Origin: Cytophagales bacterium | Lineage (GTDB): Bacteria > Bacteroidota > Bacteroidia > Cytophagales > Cyclobacteriaceae | Reading direction: 5' to 3' | Assembly: GCA_020403045.1 (NCBI GenBank) | Contig: JADBYK010000037.1 | Coordinates: 1-38,575, forward strand | DNA: 38,575 nt | Part shown: piece after piece, positions 32,756-38,575 of the stretch | How the letters are laid out: each line of letters starts with the position of its first letter | Numbering within the stretch: position 1 is the stretch's first letter | Notes under the pieces: generated by a model | What the model saw: the letters and a program-made list of their open reading frames with translations, nothing else | What the model was told of the DNA's origin: nothing | Database searches by the model: none | Program-made: the position numbers and the translations under genes

Positions 32756-34192
32756 TCAATCCCTTACGCACCGCACAGAAAAACCGCAACCCTTGTAGTC
32801 GTAGAACCTGTTCACACCTCCATCGTCATAGTTCAAAAAGCGGTTCCAAGCTTTCCCCGCTGAGCTCTCCGAAGAGCTCCACCAGTAACAGTCCTCACCA
32901 ATATTGCTGAATCCTCCATTGTGGCCACGAAAGGCACCCGGAAGGCCTGCAAAACCGCTATTATTGTTACCATTTCCGTTATTTTCCCAACCATATGTAT
33001 TTTTTAAAGAAGTGCCGGCCATAGCTTCTCCACCCAAGTGGTTGATAATGGCGGTCCACTCATCATCGCTTGGCACGTGCCAACCTTTTGGGGCAAGACC
33101 GCGCGGGTCGTTTACCGCATACCAATTGTACAGCTTGCCATAGTTACGGCCGTTGGCGCGTTCATTATCATAATAGCACCAAGCGGGTTGTTTGTTTTCG
33201 CCCGCTAGTTTCCATTCGTCCTCTGTTTTTGCCTCGGGGATAGGGTCGCCATTAGCAAAGTGATCTAGGTTCAAATTTTTGCCGAGCCATTCTTGCTTGC
33301 CTACTTTTACCGTGCGGGCATCGACCGTGCCGTAGCCATAGTCCAAACCAGTTTTTATTGGGGCTTTATAAACTATAACTGGTTCTGTTTTTACAAGAGG
33401 TTGAGATAGGGGTTCGGCACCATCGGCAATGGTTGTTTTGGAGCCAGGAGTGAAAAAGAAATCACCCCCAATTGAATTGTCTTCCAACGAAGGAAGTTGT
33501 TTTTCATCGGATGCAGCAAATACATCTTGCTTTACACGCTTCAGAACGTCTGTGATGTTCAGCCCGGGCTCATTGATTCGTGTGAGCAATTTGGAAGTAA
33601 ATAGGCCATTTTTTCCATTTCCATCAGACGCTACTTTTCCTGCCTCAGTTGCAAAAACAACTATAGAACCCCGAGGTGCATTTACTTTTGTCCAACCCTG
33701 TTCGGAGTCGCGGTTAAAACTGGGGATGCTCCGGCACGCATCTAAGAAAAGAATATTCAATGACTTATTGGTTGAATTGAGTACTGACATCACTGCGTTC
33801 ATTTTTAAGCATTGATCATCCAGGTCACTTGACAATTCAAGTTTGGCAGTAGTGGGTATAACGTAGTTATTCCCCTCAAACTGCATACCATGCCCTGCAT
33901 AGAAAATGATACCCACACCACCCACTACGTTTTGCATCGCATCCCTGTACCGAATGATGGCATCTTTTAATTGCGCTTTCGTTTTGGGATCAAGAAGTGT
34001 CTCTACCTTAAATCCTTTTGATCGAAGCACGTTTGTCAAATCCTTTGCATCAGTCAGTGAATTGCGGAGTGGGGGCAGGGAAGTATAATTTTGCGCGCCA
34101 ATGACGAGGGCATACTTTTGTTGCTGGGCTTGTAGAGAAACAGCTGTAAAAATTAAAGCAGCCACGTAGAAGAAAAGCCTTGAAGTGTTCAT
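32756..34192 (-). CDS. Secreted caspase-like (C14) protease fused to a FISUMP domain
   Basis: 478 residues from ATG 34192 (GTG 34210 is a poorer start). A signal peptide covers ~1-22. Residues ~26-250 are a caspase/metacaspase p20-like domain: 'KYALVIGAQNYTSLPPLRNS', His101 in 'IIFYAGHGMQ', Cys153 in 'NILFLDACRS', and the later 'VVFATEAGKVASDGNGKNG'. The catalytic dyad is intact. After a linker, residues ~300-478 are a FISUMP domain ('WLGKNLNLDHFANGDPIPEA', 'GWHVPSDDEWTAI', 'GLPGAFRGHNGGF', 'GFSVRCVRD'), a fold of unknown role common in Bacteroidota and Fibrobacteres. Export argues against an intracellular cell-death role. It lies between two 73-bp direct repeats. Confidence 0.9.
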   Translation of the reverse strand: MNTSRLFFYVAALIFTAVSLQAQQQKYALVIGAQNYTSLPPLRNSLTDAKDLTNVLRSKGFKVETLLDPKTKAQLKDAIIRYRDAMQNVVGGVGIIFYAGHGMQFEGNNYVIPTTAKLELSSDLDDQCLKMNAVMSVLNSTNKSLNILFLDACRSIPSFNRDSEQGWTKVNAPRGSIVVFATEAGKVASDGNGKNGLFTSKLLTRINEPGLNITDVLKRVKQDVFAASDEKQLPSLEDNSIGGDFFFTPGSKTTIADGAEPLSQPLVKTEPVIVYKAPIKTGLDYGYGTVDARTVKVGKQEWLGKNLNLDHFANGDPIPEAKTEDEWKLAGENKQPAWCYYDNERANGRNYGKLYNWYAVNDPRGLAPKGWHVPSDDEWTAIINHLGGEAMAGTSLKNTYGWENNGNGNNNSGFAGLPGAFRGHNGGFSNIGEDCYWWSSSESSAGKAWNRFLNYDDGGVNRFYDYKGCGFSVRCVRD

Positions 34193-34236
34193 GGTGAAGG
34201 GTTTTGACACTTAAAGATGAAGGTTTGTAAAATGGG

Positions 34237-34264
34237 AAACAATACCCATTAAGTGGTATTGTTT
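34237..34264. repeat. Perfect inverted repeat between phosphorylase and caspase genes
   Basis: AAACAATACC and GGTATTGTTT form 10-bp perfect arms around an eight-base loop, in the 129-base gap before the caspase gene. There is no strong T run on the minus side, so it could be a weak terminator for the phosphorylase gene or an operator for the caspase gene. Confidence 0.6.
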
Positions 34265-34321
34265 GAAGCAATTGCATTGCAAATATTTTAACCCACTACG
34301 AGAATCTTCGTATCTCCCACT

Positions 34322-35179
34322 CTAAATCCGATCAATCACTTTTTCAATCAGCGACTCCACTACTTTGGTGTGATCTTTTGAAAATTTATTCTTCATGCGA
34401 TTGGCGATGATGGCATTCACACTTAGCACTTCATGTCCCAGCAATCTACCCATCGCGTAGTACGCGGCTGTTTCCATTTCAAAATTCGTAAGCCAAAAGT
34501 CGCCTTTATGGTAATAGTTCAAGTCTTCCAGCAACTTCGGGAACCGGATAGGGACTCGTAGCTCTCTTCCTTGGGGGGCGTAAAAGCCTGGGCAAGTCAC
34601 GGTGTTGCCCACCTGCATATCAAAAGCCAGTTGCTTGCGAAGCGATTCAGAGCCTCGTGCTACATACGGCATGAACGGAAGGCCGATCTTCTTTTGAATG
34701 TCATGAGCCAAGCCCGTCTCGAAGTCATCCATCGGCAGATCATAGAAGTTCATCAGATTGTCGAAACCAACAGCATAATCAGAAACCAGGTGAGAACCCA
34801 CTGCAATATCCTCTTGTAGAGCTCCTGAAGTGCCGATTCGAATTACCTTTAATTTCTTTCTCTTCGCTCTTGGTTCTCGTGTTTTCAAATCGATATTCAC
34901 CAGCGCGTCTAATTCCGTAAAAAAAATCTCAATATTGTCGGTTCCGATTCCTGTGCTGATTACAGTAATCTTTTTTTCATTATACTTACCCACGTGAGTG
35001 ATAAACTCTCGTTTGTTCATTTCAAATTCAACTTCATCAAATAGTTGACTTATCATATAAACCCGGCTAGGGTCTCCCACCGCAATAACAGTATCAGAAA
35101 TATGTTTTGGTAAAAGATTGAGATGGTAGACGCTCCCATCTTTATTCAGAATCAAATCGGTCTCTGTGTATTTGGGCAT
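34322..35179 (-). CDS. Nucleoside phosphorylase, uridine-phosphorylase type
   Basis: 285 residues of the PNP/UDP family. 'AVGDPSRVYMISQLFDEVEF' has the phosphate-binding Gly-Asp-Pro-x-Arg, 'VISTGIGTDNIEIFFTELDA' the second loop, 'VIRIGTSGALQEDI' the Arg-x-Gly-Thr-Ser-Gly phosphate site, and 'NFEMETAAYYAMGRLLGHEV' the ribose-binding Met-Glu. Purine or uridine preference cannot be fixed by eye; the Bacteroidota form with this motif set is usually annotated as uridine phosphorylase. It salvages nucleosides by phosphorolysis in the cytoplasm. It begins 11 bases after the acyltransferase gene, and its 3' end is duplicated at 32613-32685. Confidence 0.9.
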   Translation of the reverse strand: MPKYTETDLILNKDGSVYHLNLLPKHISDTVIAVGDPSRVYMISQLFDEVEFEMNKREFITHVGKYNEKKITVISTGIGTDNIEIFFTELDALVNIDLKTREPRAKRKKLKVIRIGTSGALQEDIAVGSHLVSDYAVGFDNLMNFYDLPMDDFETGLAHDIQKKIGLPFMPYVARGSESLRKQLAFDMQVGNTVTCPGFYAPQGRELRVPIRFPKLLEDLNYYHKGDFWLTNFEMETAAYYAMGRLLGHEVLSVNAIIANRMKNKFSKDHTKVVESLIEKVIDRI

Positions 35180-35190
35180 ATTCAGTTTAG

Positions 35191-35829
35191 TTATCGGCTC
35201 ACCTTTTGCGCAGGATTTCCGAAGACGGTTTCTCCTGCTTTCACTGACGCTATCACCACAGAACCAGCACCAATTCGTGCACCCTTTCCAATCGACACTC
35301 CCGAAACGATGGTGACCCCAGAGCCGATAAATACTTCGTCTTCTATCTGCACACCGGAATTGATGTTTGAACCATCGCCCACCTGCACCAAATCTCCCAA
35401 AGTGGCCTCAACACCTATCGACACATTAGCATGAATCAGGCAATAGCTTCCCATTTTTGCAGCCGGAGCCAGGTACGCTCCATAATCAATAAAGTTGCCA
35501 TGGCCGATTTCTGCTTTGGGAGAAACAAATGACTTGGGGTGTACAGCATTCACGGGTTGTACGTGACGAACGTCTTTCAACACACTCACAATATTTTTTC
35601 TGAGCTTATTGTCATCAATGGCAATAAATGCCTCACACTTTTTACCAATCAACTTCAAAAAGCCATCGTCATCGGTATCACCTAATACCACTACTTCATC
35701 AATGATGGATTTATGTAGTTTCTTATCGTCATCTAAAAAACCATAGACAACTACGTCATTATTTTCAAAAATGTCTTTTGCCGCACGACCGAGTGCGTTT
35801 GCTCCAAAGATGATCACCGGGTTCTCCAT
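35191..35829 (-). CDS. PglD/NeuD-type sugar acyltransferase (left-handed beta helix)
   Basis: 212 residues. The N-terminal Rossmann-like part ('VIIFGANALGRAAKDIFE', 'VYGFLDDD') is typical of PglD/NeuD. From ~105 on, hexapeptide repeats form the left-handed beta helix ('AEIGHGNFIDYGAYLAPAAK', 'MGSYCLIHANVSIGVEATLG', 'GSGVTIVSGVSIGKGARIGA') and the end is 'GNPAQKV'. The catalytic His is probably in 'LIHANVSIG'. The enzyme transfers an acetyl group to a UDP-amino-sugar or sialic-acid-like sugar. No glycan pathway genes surround it, so the acceptor is unknown. Confidence 0.85.
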   Translation of the reverse strand: MENPVIIFGANALGRAAKDIFENNDVVVYGFLDDDKKLHKSIIDEVVVLGDTDDDGFLKLIGKKCEAFIAIDDNKLRKNIVSVLKDVRHVQPVNAVHPKSFVSPKAEIGHGNFIDYGAYLAPAAKMGSYCLIHANVSIGVEATLGDLVQVGDGSNINSGVQIEDEVFIGSGVTIVSGVSIGKGARIGAGSVVIASVKAGETVFGNPAQKVSR

Positions 35830-35854
35830 GGCACAAAGGTAGGGATTGATCGAA

Positions 35855-37111
35855 CTACTTGGTAAAAAAAGAAATTCGTCTGGTCAAATAGTTTAACAAC
35901 GGATTGCGGAAAGAAAAAACAAAAATCAGGAAGGGGAGGAACCCCACCCGATAGCGAGAGAGTGTGCCAAAATTGGGTGTCGACAACGCAAGGAAGACAC
36001 AAAGCACGACCGAAAAAACAATAAGAGGAATGGCAAATGAAGGACTTTTCTTTCGCGCAGATGCCAAATAGGAAACAGCAAGCACAAGAATGATCAGATT
36101 TTCCAACGAGGCCAGAACTGATGGAAGGCCAGTGGCCTCAAAAGGCATTGGCCTGAAAAGGGCAGAGAACAAAGCCCACGGAGAATTAACAGCCATACTC
36201 GCAACAGTAGGTAGAAGATCATAATAATGGATATAGTTATTGCCTTTTGAGTGCAAAACAGAGAGATCATGGTTAGAAACGATTACCTCCATCACCCGCT
36301 CAAGGCGAAAATTAGGATGGGCAAAACTTGCCGCTGCAGCAAGCAACAGAAACACACCGAGCCAACCTAAAACTGATTTACGCTGCGAAATTTTTGTATT
36401 CCTTGTTAAAAGGAACACAAACAAAGACGAGAGCCAAGCTGCAACAAAAATACCCAACCAATAGTATTTGGTCGACCAACCTATCCAAAGAGAAAGAAAC
36501 ACTAACGCCCATTGCACGAGGCGCACTTTGGCACCACCCAAAAGTTGAATCAGGACAGCCGTTAAATAATAAATTGCGACCATTGCCAACGTTTCCTTCA
36601 GTAAACCGGAAGACCAAAAAAGTATCGATGGAAATAAAAAAATGGCTACCACTGCTGCTCGGGTTGAGTCCGGGACGAATCTTTTCAGTTGAACAAGTAA
36701 AAACCAACTTGAAAAAAATGAAACCAACGAAAAATAGGAGGCGGTTACCCAATAACTGTTCCCTGAAATTAGATTTAAGAGACTGACTATTTTTACGAAA
36801 AGAAACGAGCGGTCATGCACATATAAAAAATGCGTCACCGTACTTGTGTCGTTGCTTGTCAGGAATAGCTCTCTAAATTGAGAAAAGTCGGACGTTGCAA
36901 GAAGTGATAACTTTTTTGCTTCCTCAAAATAAGTCCATGTGTCTCCTCCCGGATAGTAGTATGTATACACGAGCCCAAGAGATAGGGCAGCCAACCACTT
37001 GATAAAAAAAGCGAACCAATAAAATTTCTGCAGGTCGACCCCAAACGAACGCTGGAAACCGATGGCGAAGCCAATGATCGCTATACAATTTACGATTAAT
37101 AGAGCACTCAT
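35855..37111 (-). CDS. Polytopic membrane protein of unknown function
   Basis: 418 residues from ATG 37111, which overlaps the DUF2851 stop (ATGA). About ten hydrophobic segments. A first-loop 'YYPGGDTWTYFEEAKKLS' and a later 'FLFPSILFWSSGLLKETLAM' resemble conserved loop motifs (Asp pair and 'FPS...W..G..KE') of multi-pass glycosyltransferases or polysaccharide polymerases such as EpsG-like proteins. I could not assign a family. A Tyr/Trp-rich region ('WSTKYYWLGIFVAAW') lies in the middle. It is coupled to the DUF2851 gene and followed by the acyltransferase (25-base gap), which hints at sugar or polymer work. Confidence 0.8.
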   Translation of the reverse strand: MSALLIVNCIAIIGFAIGFQRSFGVDLQKFYWFAFFIKWLAALSLGLVYTYYYPGGDTWTYFEEAKKLSLLATSDFSQFRELFLTSNDTSTVTHFLYVHDRSFLFVKIVSLLNLISGNSYWVTASYFSLVSFFSSWFLLVQLKRFVPDSTRAAVVAIFLFPSILFWSSGLLKETLAMVAIYYLTAVLIQLLGGAKVRLVQWALVFLSLWIGWSTKYYWLGIFVAAWLSSLFVFLLTRNTKISQRKSVLGWLGVFLLLAAAASFAHPNFRLERVMEVIVSNHDLSVLHSKGNNYIHYYDLLPTVASMAVNSPWALFSALFRPMPFEATGLPSVLASLENLIILVLAVSYLASARKKSPSFAIPLIVFSVVLCVFLALSTPNFGTLSRYRVGFLPFLIFVFSFRNPLLNYLTRRISFFTK

Positions 37112-38394
37112 TGAGGACGAAGGAGTGACGCGCCAACCACACAATTGAGGCAATCTCGTTTCTGGCAAAGGGTATTGTATTGTTCGATCAATGCCTGTGA
37201 ATCAAACGAAGATTGTAGTGACATGCCAAGACCCGACCATATTTTAGTGATCTTGTTTACTTCTGCCGGAATATGCTGAAGAATTTCCATGGCGCGATCA
37301 ACATACCGCTGATCATCTTTGGCCTTTCCAAACGCCACCCACAAAGGAACAATCGTGTTGATGATCACGTTCTCTTTCGATGCCTGCCCGAACGAGTGAA
37401 TTTTTGTTTTCGATTTTCGGGCAAAATGAAAATGAGAATGCCAATAAACCGAAGGCGAACACGATAGAACAGATTGCAATTTATCAAATGAATCTGCCTC
37501 GATGAATGTCGGGAAAAGACTCTTTTCCGATGCCATCAGTGAAGCAAATTGTGCAATGCGAAGCGTGGGAAAGTTGGCAGGCCGCAAACGAAGGAACTTC
37601 CATTGAGCCGTGGAAAGACGGGAATCGTAGATCGAATATTTTTTGGAAAGAAATAGATATTCTTCAAACAATGCCGTGACATATTCATCCTTCGTTTTTG
37701 TTTCCAGCATGCCTGCCTGGCCAAACAGCAACGCCTCCAACTGTAATAAATTAGAAGAGTGCTTTGCAATAATTTTATAAGGAAGGGATTTTGCCAATTG
37801 AAAGAAAGATTCGCTGTTAATTTTAAATCCGAAGTTTCTGGCTAAAAGCTGATAGGCGGTTTCTTGCCAATCGCCTCCGTTGGATTGCAATACCTGCTGC
37901 GCCTCGTGGGCTTTATATTCCAGCCTTTTCAAAAGCGATTTTTCTACCATCGACAACTTGATCAATTCATCGGCAGACTGAAATGATTTTTCGCAGGGAA
38001 TGACGGTGCCACTAGTAATCAGTTTTCGGTAGGCCTTCAACAACGATTCATCTACCCGATCCTTCAATTCAATAGTTGGAATAACCGACCCATCCATTCT
38101 TTTGATTACTTCATCTCCTTCCCAAACCACGTGAAGGATCACGTTTTCATAAGCCTTGTCTTGAGTGTGTGAATGAGCTATCCAATCGGAAGCTTTCTGA
38201 TGTATCTCCACATTCCCCACCCAATCAAGGTCACCGATACGAATCTTAGCACCCGAAAAATCCGGACCGGCATTCGTATTGAGCCAACCGGTTTTAAATA
38301 TCGATACTTGCTCACCCTGCTGTGTTTCCAGATTGGCTTTATCGAAATATTGGAATTGCCAGATATAGTGCAGAAAAGATTCGTTCATTGCCAT
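37108..38394 (-). CDS. DUF2851 family protein
   Basis: 428 residues. The N-terminal part carries the family signature: 'NTNAGPDFSGAKIRIGDLDW', 'GNVEIHQKASDWIAHSHTQD' and 'AYENVILHVVWEGDE'. The C terminus has 'KRDCLNCVVGASLLRP', a Cys-x2-Cys that suggests a metal site with an earlier Cys ('TLCQKRDCLNC'). DUF2851 resembles nucleases of the PD-(D/E)XK type in some predictions; function unproven. It is the first gene of the operon leading to the membrane protein, acyltransferase and phosphorylase. The start could be Met1 (38394) or Met3. Confidence 0.88.
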   Translation of the reverse strand: MAMNESFLHYIWQFQYFDKANLETQQGEQVSIFKTGWLNTNAGPDFSGAKIRIGDLDWVGNVEIHQKASDWIAHSHTQDKAYENVILHVVWEGDEVIKRMDGSVIPTIELKDRVDESLLKAYRKLITSGTVIPCEKSFQSADELIKLSMVEKSLLKRLEYKAHEAQQVLQSNGGDWQETAYQLLARNFGFKINSESFFQLAKSLPYKIIAKHSSNLLQLEALLFGQAGMLETKTKDEYVTALFEEYLFLSKKYSIYDSRLSTAQWKFLRLRPANFPTLRIAQFASLMASEKSLFPTFIEADSFDKLQSVLSCSPSVYWHSHFHFARKSKTKIHSFGQASKENVIINTIVPLWVAFGKAKDDQRYVDRAMEILQHIPAEVNKITKIWSGLGMSLQSSFDSQALIEQYNTLCQKRDCLNCVVGASLLRPQ

Positions 38395-38415
38395 GTATCC
38401 ATGACAAGCTACTAC

Positions 38416-38575
38416 ATAAACCCAGATTATGCAATAGAAATTCTATTGCATAATTGACGAATGAAAATCAACGATTTAGCCCCAAGTAAGAAAACCAAGT
38501 TGGTGATTTTAATTGTCAGGTCAGACGATAAATGTCTGACTCTGACCGCAAGCGTCACGAGGGTTAACCTTGACA
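38416..38575 (-). repeat. Dispersed multi-hairpin repeat, copy 3 (inverted, cut by window)
   Basis: On the minus strand the order is the same as in copies 1 and 2, ending at the window edge within the region matching 20384-20390. The right-end hairpin (38427-38453) has arms TTATGCAATAGAA and its complement around one base: the outer 9 bp are as in copies 1 and 2, but the inner bases are different and still paired. The outer end reads ATAAACCCAGATTATGC. Confidence 0.85.

Noticed and set aside
32756-34192. Caspase gene as an abortive-infection or CBASS/gasdermin effector
   Set aside because: It has a signal peptide and no gasdermin, nucleotidyltransferase or sensor gene nearby.

Overview
The window is a gene-dense 38.6 kb stretch that looks like Bacteroidota chromosome, most likely Cytophagales-type. 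The reasons are family content (BlaI plus M56-TonB regulators, DUF4159, DUF3078, DUF2851, FISUMP, PorT-like barrel, M23 pair divergent from alaS, HerA/DUF853), lipoboxes of Bacteroidota style, almost no Shine-Dalgarno sequences, and promoter-like pairs of the form TTTG-N19-TAnnTTTG. No rRNA, tRNA, CRISPR array, prophage or transposase gene was seen. Both window ends lie inside copies of the same dispersed repeat, so the window may be a contig that stopped at repeats.

Layout. 1-476: repeat copy 1, a solo repeat end and a terminator. 477-2162: an unknown lipoprotein and a DUF4159 protein. 2263-5857: a tandemly duplicated BlaI/M56-TonB sensor locus; the second blaI has lost its DNA-binding half. 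5903-11724 (minus): TlpA-like lipoprotein, gatB, a VapBC-like toxin-antitoxin pair and alaS; from alaS to gatB all genes overlap. 11847-13774: two M23 peptidases. 13789-20277: UspA, M28-PDZ peptidase, YebC, LtaS-like sulfatase, outer-membrane barrel, TerB-like protein. 20317-20554: repeat copy 2, complete. 20582-28271 (minus): sugar-kinase-like protein, leuS, HerA-like ATPase, GNAT, DUF3078, lone receiver. 28431-32122 (minus): LysM lytic transglycosylase, O-methyltransferase, M16 protease. 32347-32595: small unknown protein. 32613-38394 (minus): caspase-FISUMP protein lying between two 73-bp direct repeats, nucleoside phosphorylase, PglD/NeuD-like acyltransferase, unknown polytopic membrane protein, DUF2851 protein. 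38416-38575: repeat copy 3, inverted.

Most genes are housekeeping: tRNA charging (alaS, leuS, gatB), envelope and peptidoglycan remodelling (two M23, one lytic transglycosylase, the LtaS-like enzyme) and protein turnover (M16, M28). The unusual parts are the 238-bp multi-hairpin repeat family, whose right-end stem keeps pairing although its sequence changes between copies; the dimerisation-only BlaI remnant; the toxin-antitoxin pair wired by ATGA overlaps between alaS and gatB; short dispersed repeats inserted in frame into alaS and leuS; and the caspase-FISUMP gene with its flanking duplication. All functional calls come from reading motifs by eye; no database search was possible.
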